This document shows, piece after piece, positions 43,675 through 52,800 of a DNA stretch of 64,000 nucleotides (positions are counted from its first letter, which is position 1; each line of letters begins with the position of its first letter). The translations under genes were made by a program, and so were the position numbers. This stretch comes from JAADJA01 sp963840975 (GTDB lineage: Bacteria; Bacteroidota; Bacteroidia; Bacteroidales; JAADJA01): the NCBI GenBank assembly GCA_963840975.1, contig CAWJBC010000021.1, forward strand, positions 310,001 through 374,000. The letters run 5' to 3'. The notes beneath the pieces are model-generated. The model made no database searches. It had not been told where the DNA came from and saw nothing but the letters and a program-made list of their open reading frames with translations.

Positions 43675-44862
43675 ATGAACTATATAATGTTTGACGATCA
43701 GAGCAGGAATAATTTACTACCTTTAACTTTTACACGACCGGTGGCTGATGTCAGGATTGGTATATTGACTATTCGGGAAAAATGGGAGGTATTGTTAAAA
43801 ACAAAAACTTCCACACTCACTGAGGTATATCTCAGCAATAAGTTTCCCACCATTAAGGATAGCCAAAATATCCTGATAAATGGATCAGTCTGCCCCTCTT
43901 CTGCCCTGGTAAAGGAAATAAATGCATTAAAACCGAATCAGGCGCTTGTTACAACGGATTCAATAATTGCTTTACATTTAAATGCAGAGGACCTGGATGA
44001 AACAGGTGAAATGGATATTTCTGGTATTGAGGAAATAGAAACAAAAATTGAACCCTTAAAAATCAATGAAATATGGGAGATATTCACCCGGAATGGTGAA
44101 GCCCTGCTGAGTGATTTCGAACTTATCACCAAAAGGAGAAAAAGTGAAAAACTGAGTTCTACCAACCGAGTCATTGGCGATCATGGCATTTTTATTGAAA
44201 AGGGGGCAACGGTAGAATTTGCTACACTCAACTCAACCAACGGCCCGATTTATATCGGGAAAAATGCTGAAATCATGGAAGGCTCAATGATAAGAGGACC
44301 TTTTGCTTTGTGTGAGTTTGCCGTAGTGAAAATGGGAACCAAAATATATGGACCCACCACAATTGGACCCTATTCCAAAGTTGGAGGGGAAGTCAACAAT
44401 TCAGTAATTTTCGGGTATAGCAATAAAGCGCACGATGGATTTTTAGGAAATTCTGTTATTGGTGAGTGGTGCAATATTGGCGCTGATACCAACAATTCGA
44501 ACCTTAAAAATTCGTACGATACAGTTAAACTTTGGAATTATAACCAAAAAACCTTTGTTGATACAGGTTTACAATTTTGCGGGCTTATCATGGGCGATCA
44601 TTCTAAAACCGGTATCAATACCATGTTCAATACGGGTACCATAGTTGGAGTAAACACCAACATCTTTGGTTCGGGTTTTCAGCGAAACTTTATTCCCTCC
44701 TTTTCCTGGGGAGGCACGTCCGGCTTTAAAATTTATGACATCAAAAAGGCGATAAGTGTGGCTAAAGCGATGTTTGAGCGAAGAGGTAAACCTTTTGATA
44801 CCATCGAAAGAGAAATCCTCATAAACTTGTTTGACCTCACTGCTGTTAATCGAAACCTCTAA
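43675..44862 (+). CDS. GlmU-like sugar nucleotidyltransferase family protein
   Basis: About 395 residues. A degenerate nucleotidyltransferase-like N-terminal domain (about 1-170; MNYIMFDDQSRNNLLPLTFTRPVADVRIGIL) is joined to a left-handed beta-helix of hexapeptide repeats (about 175-360; GPIYIGKNAEIMEGSMIRG, GPTTIGPYSKVGG, HDGFLGNSVIGEWCNIGADT). This layout is the Bacteroidota GlmU-family protein, distinct from canonical GlmU. The usual LAAGxGTRM motif is absent, so the pyrophosphorylase activity is unproven; the beta-helix suggests acyltransfer or oligomerisation. Confidence 0.85.
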   Translation: MNYIMFDDQSRNNLLPLTFTRPVADVRIGILTIREKWEVLLKTKTSTLTEVYLSNKFPTIKDSQNILINGSVCPSSALVKEINALKPNQALVTTDSIIALHLNAEDLDETGEMDISGIEEIETKIEPLKINEIWEIFTRNGEALLSDFELITKRRKSEKLSSTNRVIGDHGIFIEKGATVEFATLNSTNGPIYIGKNAEIMEGSMIRGPFALCEFAVVKMGTKIYGPTTIGPYSKVGGEVNNSVIFGYSNKAHDGFLGNSVIGEWCNIGADTNNSNLKNSYDTVKLWNYNQKTFVDTGLQFCGLIMGDHSKTGINTMFNTGTIVGVNTNIFGSGFQRNFIPSFSWGGTSGFKIYDIKKAISVAKAMFERRGKPFDTIEREILINLFDLTAVNRNL

Positions 44863-44977
44863 CTTTTGGCACACAAATTGACAAACCTGACATCGTTGAT
44901 AGTTTGCCCTATTAAGCCTTTTCCGGGTTTTCTAAAGAAACAAATCATTTGATTTCGAGTAAACATTATCAGTTGGT

Positions 44978-44985
44978 TAAATTTG
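44978..44985 (+). promoter_or_regulatory. TAnnTTTG -7 element for lon
   Basis: TAAATTTG, about 100 bp before the lon ATG at 45085. The leader of about 90 nt between them has no recognised regulatory element. Confidence 0.45.
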
Positions 44986-45084
44986 TGTCACAATGGCTGA
45001 AAATAATGGAGTCTTCGGAGGTTTTCTTGCTTAAAAGGATCTTTGTCACTCAATTTTCAGTTCTAAACCTTAAAATTGTTACGA

Positions 45085-47541
45085 ATGAAGTTTAATGAAA
45101 GAAATTTATTTGCAATATCCGAAATTCTTGATGGCGACACGGAATTTATACCACTATTATCATCAGAAGATGAGGAACTGATCAATGCTGAAAAAATTCC
45201 CGATGTTCTTTCTATTTTGCCACTGCGCAACACAGTGCTTTTCCCTGGAGTTGTTATTCCGATAACTGTCGGACGCGACAAATCCATTAAACTTGTTAAA
45301 GAAGCTTATAAAGATAAAAGGCTGATAGGTGTGGTTGCACAAAAGGATGCCGACATTGAGGAACCTGGTATAAAAGATTTGAACAAGGTCGGGACAGTGG
45401 CGAATATCATTAAAATACTTCAGATGCCCGACGGGAATACCACCGTTATTATTCAGGGGAAAAAGCGATTTATGCTGGAAGAGATTATCCAGACAGAACC
45501 CTACTTTAAGGCAATGGTCACTGAGTACGATAAGGTCGAAAACCTCGTAAAGGATAAAGAATTCAAAGCGTTAATTTCTTCCCTCAAGGATTTGTCTATT
45601 CAAATTATTAGGCAATCGCCAAATATACCCACTGATGCAGCTTTTGCAATTAAAAATATTGAAAGCCCTATTTTCCTTGTCAACTTTGTTTCATCCAATC
45701 TTAATATTGAGATTATTGAAAAGCAAAAACTCCTGGAGATTTCAGATTTCCACGAAAGGGCTCAAAATGTCCTATACGCATTGACAAAAGAATTGCAAAT
45801 GCTCGAATTAAAAAATCAGATTCAAAACAAGGTAAAGGTGGACCTTGATAAGCAGCAGCGTGATTACTTTTTGCATCAGCAAATCAAAACCATTCAGGAA
45901 GAATTGGGCGACGCACCCGGAACTCAGGATATAAATGAGCTTCGTCAGAAGGCTTCAAAGAAAAAATGGGCAAAGGAAGTCAAAACTATCTTTGACAAGG
46001 AACTTGGAAAACTGCAGCGAATGAATACACAGGCTGCGGATTATTCAGTTCAGTTGAATTATCTCGAATTGTTTGTTGAATTGCCCTGGAATGAGTACTC
46101 AAAAGATAATTTTGATTTAAAACGGGCTGAAAAAATTCTGGATGACGATCATTTTGGTTTGGAAAAAGTGAAGGAAAGAATAATTGAACATTTGGCAGTG
46201 ATCAAACTTAAAAACGATCTCAAAGCGCCTATTTTATGCCTTGTCGGACCTCCGGGTGTTGGTAAGACTTCCCTTGGTAAATCCATTGCGCGTGCCCTCG
46301 ACCGGAAGTACATCCGGATGTCGTTGGGTGGCGTAAGAGATGAAGCAGAGCTAAGAGGACACAGGAAAACCTATATTGGCGCGATGCCCGGAAGGGTTAT
46401 CCAAAGTCTTAAAAAAGTTAAATCTTCAAATCCGGTTTTTGTGCTCGATGAGGTGGATAAAACTATGGGTGCAAACGTAAGCGGTGATCCGCAGGCTGCC
46501 TTATTAGAAATTCTTGACCCTGAGCAAAACTTTGCATTTCACGATAATTATCTGGAAGTGGATTACGATCTTTCCAAAGTAATGTTTATTGCCACTGCGA
46601 ATACATTAAGCACCATTCATCCTGCATTGGTTGACAGAATGGAGGTTATAGATATCAGCGGTTATCTCCTCGAAGAAAAAGTTGAAATAGCAAAGCGGCA
46701 TTTAATTCCAAAGCAATTGAAAGAACATGGAGTAAAAAAGAATCAATTACAGTTAAACAACAAAATCATTGAAAAAATTATTGAAGACTACACGCGTGAA
46801 GCAGGTGTAAGAACACTCGAAAAAAATATTGCTACCATCATTCGGAAAAATGTAAAAAACATTGTGGAAAATAACCATTTCAGCGCTAAAATTAGCGATG
46901 CTGACCTGCTGAAAATCATGGGACCACCTCGTTTTCAGAAAGAGAAAGGATTCACAAATAATGTTGCTGGTGTGGTCACCGGTCTTGCATGGACCGCTGT
47001 CGGGGGCGAAATTTTATTTGTAGAAGCAAGCCTGAGCAAAGGCAAGGGCAACCTAACACTGACGGGTAATTTGGGTGATGTAATGAAGGAGTCGGCAACC
47101 ATAGCCCTTGAATACCTTAAATCCCATGCGGCTTTACTGGGAATTGATCCTGACATTTTTCAAAAATGGAATGTTCATATTCACGTACCCGAAGGAGCAA
47201 CGCCAAAAGATGGTCCATCTGCAGGAATTACAATGTTTACCACTTTGGCTTCGGCATTCACCCAGCGGAAAGTGCGGGCAAAGATAGCCATGACCGGTGA
47301 GATAACCCTGAGGGGAAAAGTATTACCTGTGGGCGGTATCAAGGAAAAAATACTTGCAGCAAAACGGGCACAGATCACTACTATAATCCTTTCGATTGAA
47401 AACAAAAAGGACATTGTTGATATCAAAGAACAATATCGTGAGGGATTGACTTTTCATTATGTTGATCAGATGATTGAGGTAGTTGACTTTGCTTTGTTAA
47501 AAGAAAAGGTAAATAATCCAATGAACATTTCAAATGTCTGA
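45085..47541 (+). CDS. lon: ATP-dependent protease Lon
   Basis: About 818 residues from the ATG at 45085. In order: LAN substrate-binding domain (about 45-240; LSILPLRNTVLFPGVVIPI), a coiled-coil middle, an AAA+ ATPase with Walker A GPPGVGKT (near 392) and Walker B VFVLDEVDK, and the serine/lysine protease domain with Ser in PKDGPSAG (about 712) and Lys in GGIKEKILAAKR. The cytoplasmic quality-control protease, of normal length. The unusual feature is a Bacteroidota-type N-terminal extension of about 40 residues rich in acidic residues (SSEDEELINAEKI). Confidence 0.96.
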   Translation: MKFNERNLFAISEILDGDTEFIPLLSSEDEELINAEKIPDVLSILPLRNTVLFPGVVIPITVGRDKSIKLVKEAYKDKRLIGVVAQKDADIEEPGIKDLNKVGTVANIIKILQMPDGNTTVIIQGKKRFMLEEIIQTEPYFKAMVTEYDKVENLVKDKEFKALISSLKDLSIQIIRQSPNIPTDAAFAIKNIESPIFLVNFVSSNLNIEIIEKQKLLEISDFHERAQNVLYALTKELQMLELKNQIQNKVKVDLDKQQRDYFLHQQIKTIQEELGDAPGTQDINELRQKASKKKWAKEVKTIFDKELGKLQRMNTQAADYSVQLNYLELFVELPWNEYSKDNFDLKRAEKILDDDHFGLEKVKERIIEHLAVIKLKNDLKAPILCLVGPPGVGKTSLGKSIARALDRKYIRMSLGGVRDEAELRGHRKTYIGAMPGRVIQSLKKVKSSNPVFVLDEVDKTMGANVSGDPQAALLEILDPEQNFAFHDNYLEVDYDLSKVMFIATANTLSTIHPALVDRMEVIDISGYLLEEKVEIAKRHLIPKQLKEHGVKKNQLQLNNKIIEKIIEDYTREAGVRTLEKNIATIIRKNVKNIVENNHFSAKISDADLLKIMGPPRFQKEKGFTNNVAGVVTGLAWTAVGGEILFVEASLSKGKGNLTLTGNLGDVMKESATIALEYLKSHAALLGIDPDIFQKWNVHIHVPEGATPKDGPSAGITMFTTLASAFTQRKVRAKIAMTGEITLRGKVLPVGGIKEKILAAKRAQITTIILSIENKKDIVDIKEQYREGLTFHYVDQMIEVVDFALLKEKVNNPMNISNV

Positions 47542-47576
47542 TAATGCGCTTTATTTCAGAAAATTGTTTATAAAAT

Positions 47577-47937
47577 GTATCAGCAGCCCTGTAAGCGGGA
47601 TTCTGTCGAGTCCTATCATTTATCTTGCCGCCGCATCACTGCGGCGATCTAACGACCAACCCCTCAGGATCGGGCGAGCAGCCCTCAATCCCTGATATAT
47701 TTGGTCTTTCAACCCGTAAGGTTTACCCTCCTGGCATGTCACCATACCACGACGTGAGCTTTTACCTCACATTTTCACCCTTATCCCGCCATAGGCGAGA
47801 CGGTTATTTTCTGTGGCACTTGCTGTTTCCGTCAATTGGCGGAACCTTCCTGTTAGGAAGTACGGCGCTCTGTGTTGTCCCGACTTTCCTCCTCCTTTGC
47901 AAGAAACAAAAGAAGCGATAGAACAGGCTACTGATAC
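47577..47937 (-). ncRNA. rnpB: RNase P RNA
   Basis: About 361 nt, bacterial type A. Ends pair perfectly as helix P1: GTATCAGTAGCC at the 5' end with GGCTGCTGATAC at the 3' end. The conserved cores are readable on the minus strand: GGAGGAAAGTCGGGA, CCACAGAAAATAACCG, GGGATAAGGGTGAAA and GACAGAATCCCGCTTACAG. The usual TCCGG of the 5' core reads TCGGGA, and the 3' core has the matching TCCCG, a compensated pair that supports a functional RNA. It processes tRNA 5' ends. A TAnnTTTG element at 47945-47952 lies 7 bp upstream. The open frames inside it are chance. Confidence 0.93.
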
Positions 47938-47944
47938 ATGATGG

Positions 47945-47952
47945 CAAAATTA
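47945..47952 (-). promoter_or_regulatory. TAnnTTTG -7 element for rnpB
   Basis: Reads TAATTTTG on the minus strand, with a TTG (-33) at 47975-47977, 22 bp further up. Distance to the RNA 5' end is 7 bp, as expected. Confidence 0.7.
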
Positions 47953-47964
47953 CGAAATAATCCT

Positions 47965-47972
47965 TATTTTTG
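47965..47972 (+). promoter_or_regulatory. TAnnTTTG -7 element for the amidohydrolase gene
   Basis: TATTTTTG, 16 bp before the ATG at 47989; overlaps the divergent rnpB promoter region. Confidence 0.6.
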
Positions 47973-47988
47973 CCCAAAACCATTGATA

Positions 47989-49629
47989 ATGAAGAAAACG
48001 CTTTTTATCTGTTTGATAATAATTGCTATGAATGCTTGTACCTCAAAAAAAACGGTTGATCTGATTGTATATAATGCGAAAGTTTATACTGTGAACGAAG
48101 GCTTCGATGTTCAGCAGGCTTTTGCTGTTCAGGACGGAAAATTTGTTGTGGTCGGAACAGATCAATTCATTCTTGAGAATTACCGGTCAGCAAATCAAAT
48201 TGATGCACAAGGAAAACCTATTTACCCCGGATTTATTGATGCCCATTGCCATTTTTATGGATATGCCATGGATCTCATAAAATCGGCTGATCTAACAGGA
48301 ACAATATCATTTGATGAAATTGTGTCAAAAATCAGACAATACCACCAGGAGTTTCCAACAGAATGGATAGAAGGGAGGGGTTGGGACCAAAATGATTGGG
48401 ATATTAAAGAATTTCCAACCAACGAATTGCTGGATAAGTATTTTCCTGATGTTCCTGTTTTTCTTACGAGAATTGACGGACATGCTGCTATTGCCAATAC
48501 AGAAGCACTAAAAAGGGCTGGAATCAATGAACAAACAATAGTAACCGGTGGAGAAATAGTGCTGAAAAATGGCAAAATGACTGGCGTGCTGATTGATAAT
48601 GCGATGGAATATTTTTCTAAAATAATTCCACCACCCAATGAGAATGAGAAACGAAATGCCATACAGGCAGCGCAGGTAAAATGTTTTAGCATCGGTTTGA
48701 CCTCTGTTCATGATGCAGGATTAGGTAAGGATACTATTGAATTGATTGACAAAATGCAAAAAGAGGGAGTCTTAAAGATGCGCATTTATGCCATGCTTAG
48801 CCCGTCTCAATCCAACTTTCAAGCATTTGTTGCCAATGGTCCTATTTCAACCGATTTCCTTACTGTCCGTTCTATCAAGCTATATGCTGATGGAGCTTTA
48901 GGTTCAAGGGGTGCTCGTCTGATCGAACCTTATTCTGATGATCCGGGAAATGTAGGTCTGATTATTTATGAACCTGATTATTATAAAAAAATATGTGAAC
49001 TCGCACTTCAATTTGGATTTCAGGTAAATACCCATGCTATTGGTGATGCAGGCAATCGTTTCACTTTGAAGCTGTATTCAGAATATTTGAAAGGTAAAAA
49101 TGATATGAGGTGGCGAATTGAACATGCCCAGGTCATTCACCCCGATGATTTTCGATTGTTTAAAGAGTATTCAATTATCCCTTCAGTACAACCAACCCAT
49201 GCCACATCCGATATGTATTGGGCGGAAGATAGGTTAGGCACTGAACGGATAATAGGAGCCTATGCCTATAAGCAACTTCTGGATCAAAATGGGTGGATCG
49301 CATTGGGAACGGATTTTCCTATCGAAAATATTTCCCCGATAAATACCTTTTATGCTGCTATAGCCCGACAGGATTTGAAAGGCTTTCCGGAAGAAGGTTT
49401 TCAGATTGAAAATGCCCTAAGCCGAGAGGAAGCATTGCGGGGAATAACTATTTGGGCGGCCAAAGCAGCATTTGAGGAGAATATAAAGGGAAGCATCGAA
49501 GCTGGTAAGTTTGCGGATTTTGTTGTTCTCAACTCTGATATTTTCACGTGCGAACTGGATTCAGTTCCAGGTGTTAAAGTTATCACAACATGGTCAGACG
49601 GTATAAAAATATATGAGTCAAACCTATAA
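47989..49629 (+). CDS. amidohydrolase family lipoprotein (YtcJ-like)
   Basis: About 546 residues from the ATG at 47989. A lipoprotein signal (MKKTLFICLIIIAMNAC, Cys17) is followed by the metal-dependent amidohydrolase fold of the YtcJ/DUF-type group: DAHCHFYG (metal-binding His pair), NTHAIGDAGNR, RIEHAQVIHPDD and LGTDFPIE, the last holding the metal-binding Asp. The substrate is unknown; relatives act on amides and N-acyl compounds. The frame is open from 47938, but the promoter element at 47965 and the lipobox fix the later start. Anchored in the envelope facing the periplasm. Confidence 0.9.
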   Translation: MKKTLFICLIIIAMNACTSKKTVDLIVYNAKVYTVNEGFDVQQAFAVQDGKFVVVGTDQFILENYRSANQIDAQGKPIYPGFIDAHCHFYGYAMDLIKSADLTGTISFDEIVSKIRQYHQEFPTEWIEGRGWDQNDWDIKEFPTNELLDKYFPDVPVFLTRIDGHAAIANTEALKRAGINEQTIVTGGEIVLKNGKMTGVLIDNAMEYFSKIIPPPNENEKRNAIQAAQVKCFSIGLTSVHDAGLGKDTIELIDKMQKEGVLKMRIYAMLSPSQSNFQAFVANGPISTDFLTVRSIKLYADGALGSRGARLIEPYSDDPGNVGLIIYEPDYYKKICELALQFGFQVNTHAIGDAGNRFTLKLYSEYLKGKNDMRWRIEHAQVIHPDDFRLFKEYSIIPSVQPTHATSDMYWAEDRLGTERIIGAYAYKQLLDQNGWIALGTDFPIENISPINTFYAAIARQDLKGFPEEGFQIENALSREEALRGITIWAAKAAFEENIKGSIEAGKFADFVVLNSDIFTCELDSVPGVKVITTWSDGIKIYESNL

Positions 49630-49860
49630 ATGTATTTCAGTTTGATGCAAAGAAACTTTGATCCCGCCGGGTACAAGGCAGTCTTGTTTATCGAATGAAT
49701 TTTTGCAAACCGGAACAAAAATTCTATTTCTCATCTCTTGAGCCATTCTTTATTAATTTGAATAAAAAAAAGTCCTGGAATTGTTTTTGAAATAAATCCT
49801 TTTTTATACTTTTACTGTTGTGAACAGTAAGCCGTAACCCCGTCAAAAAAAAATACTATC

Positions 49861-52800
49861 ATGAAACAAATTAAATTCTCAACCTTAATTTCTTTGGGTT
49901 TAGTTTTGGTATTCCTGAACTCCTGCGATATCCGCAAGGCTAAAACCACAACTGAATTCAATCCTGAATTTGCTGGCTATATCAATGCTTTCACCTCTGG
50001 TGTGATTTCATGCAAATCCGATATTAAAATTAAGTTTCAGCAGGATTTGAATTTGCCGGGCATTGAAATCAATAAAGCCCTTGATATGGTTTTGTTTGAG
50101 TTCACCCCAAAGATTAATGGCAGTGTTTATTTGGAAGATAAAAACGTTCTTTGTTTTCGACCGGATGAACCTATGAAGTCAGATGAATCTTATAAAGTTA
50201 AGCTGGCTATTCATAAGCTTTTCGATGTACCCAAAGAACTTAAAATCTTTGAATTTGGATTCAGGATTATCAAACAATCCTTCCAGGTTACACGCCTTGA
50301 TTTTGGTCCGTATAATAATAAGGTGCTCGAACGGAACTCGTTGAACGGTTATATTACTACAGCCGATTTCATGAAACCTGAAGACGCCGGTATTTTACTT
50401 AAAGCCAGGCAGGATGGGAAGGAATTACCCATTACCTGGAATCGAGTGAGTGAGGCAAGCAAGTATCCCTTTTTCATTGACAGTATTTCCCGATCTATTG
50501 TTGAAAGTAAAGTTATTATTGAATGGAATGGAAAGGGGATTGACATTGATGTGGAGGGTTCCGATACTCTTACAATACCTGCCCTGGGCGATTTTAAGGT
50601 AATGGAAATCAAGGTTCAGCAGCAACCTTCACAATTACTTATCATCCAGTTTTCCGATCCACTGGAAGAAGGACAGAATCTGGATGGACTTGTCAGGCTG
50701 GATAAGGGAGGAGATTTTAAGTTCGAAATCACAAATAATACGATTAAAGCCTATCCCGCCGCCCGGCTGGTGGGCTTAAGAAATGTTTATGTCGAAGCAG
50801 GTGTTAAGAATGTTTCAGGCTTTAAAATGAAGGATCCATATTACATTGAGGTTTCGTTTGAAGAATTAAAACCTGAAGTAAAACTCATTGGTCAGGGTGT
50901 AATTGTTCCCAACTCCGATGGGCTGATTTTCCCTTTTGAGGCGGTCAACCTAAAGGCAATTGATCTGAAAGTCACCAAAATTTATGAAAATAATATTACC
51001 CAATTTCTCCAGGTAAATCAACTCGACGGACTTTATGAAATCAGCAGGGTTGGCAAACAGATCATGAAGAAAAAAATTCCCCTGGATGTTAATCCTGGTT
51101 TGGATGGTAGAAAATGGAATGCCTATTCAATTGACCTTACTGAAATTATTGGAAAAGATCCGGGTGCCATTTACCAGGTAGAAATTTCATTTCAAAAAGA
51201 ATACTCTGTTTTCAATTGCTCCGACGATTCAAAATCGGGTAAGGAAATGGTTAGTTATGGTAGCGATTCGGAATACGATGAAATGGATTCGGAGGAATAT
51301 TATTATGATTATGACTACTTTTATTACTACCCTTCAGGATACAAATGGGAGGAAAGGGATAATCCCTGTCATGTATCCTATTATAATGGAAGTCGCTGGA
51401 TCAGGCGCAATGTATTTGCATCCAACCTTGGTATAATAGCCAAAGGAACTACCGGCAAGATTCTAAAAGTGGCAGTAACTGATATTCGGACAACTGAACC
51501 GCTGAGTGGCGTGACGGTAGAAATCTTCGATTACCAGCAGCAAAAAATCAACGAAACCACAACCAATTCTGATGGATTTGCAGATATTAAACTCATAGAA
51601 AACCCGTTTTTACTGGTTGCTAAAAAAGGAAATGAAAAAGGTTACCTTCGGCTGGATGATGGTTCGTCATTGTCCATCAGCATGTTTGATGTAACAGGGA
51701 ATGAGGTTCAAAAAGGCATAAAGGGTTTTATTTATGGTGAAAGAGGTGTATGGAGACCGGGTGATACGTTGTTTTTGGCATTTATCCTCGAAGACAAGAA
51801 AAAGGTTTTGCCTGCTGGCCATCCGGTTTCATTTGAACTGGTAAATCCACAGGGGCAGGTTGTGATTAATATGTTAAAGACAAAAGGGCTGAATGGATTT
51901 TATGATTTTACTACAAAAACTGACCCCGATGCCCCAACCGGAATCTGGACCATTAATATTCAAGTGGGTGGATCCAAATTCAAAAAGAATATAAGGATAG
52001 AAACAGTTAAACCAAACCGCCTTAAACTAAATCTCGACTATGGTGTGAGCGTTATTTCTGCCGATAATTCAAATTTGCAGGGAAACCTTAAGGTAAAGTG
52101 GCTGCATGGCGCCGTGGCTAAAAACCTGAAAGCAAATGTAACCGTAACCCTGAATTCGATTCAAACAAAGTTCAAAAATTTTGAAGGGTTTAATTTTGAT
52201 GATAACAGCAAATCATTTTATGCAGAGGAACAGGTTATATTTGACGACCGCGTCAATGCAGCCGGTGAAGCAAGAGTAAAAGCAGATCTGGGATCGTTTA
52301 CCAGGTCTCCAGGCATGCTAAAAGCAAACTTTATGGTCCGGGCATTCGAAGAAGGAGGTGAATTCAGTACCGATTTTTTCTCAATTCCCTATGCTCCATA
52401 CCAAAATTTTATCGGAATTAAACTCCCAAAATCGGGTAATTACAGGGAGATGTTCGTAACCGATTCAACCTATACGGCAAAAATTGCTGCTGTAGATAAA
52501 AATGGCAATCCAGTATCGGTTTCAGGACTTGAAGTGAGTCTTTATAAGCTAAAATGGCGCTGGTGGTGGGAAGTCTCAGGTAATAATTTTGGAAGCTATG
52601 TTGGCTACAATTCAGAAGATTTGATTCAAACGAAGAAAATTGATGTTGTAAAAGGTGAGGGAGTTTACGATTTTAAAATAGATTATCCCGACTGGGGGCG
52701 TTTTATGATAAGGATTGTAGATCTGGTTGGCGGACATTCGGTAACACAGGTCTTTTATACCGATTGGCCATCCTGGGTAAGCAGGGATAAAAGGAAGCAA

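Noticed and set aside
47625..47921. 98-codon plus-strand open frame
   Set aside because: It lies wholly inside the RNase P RNA gene on the other strand; the base pattern is explained by the RNA.
48255..48692. 145-codon minus-strand frame
   Set aside because: Antisense to the amidohydrolase; no promoter or family.
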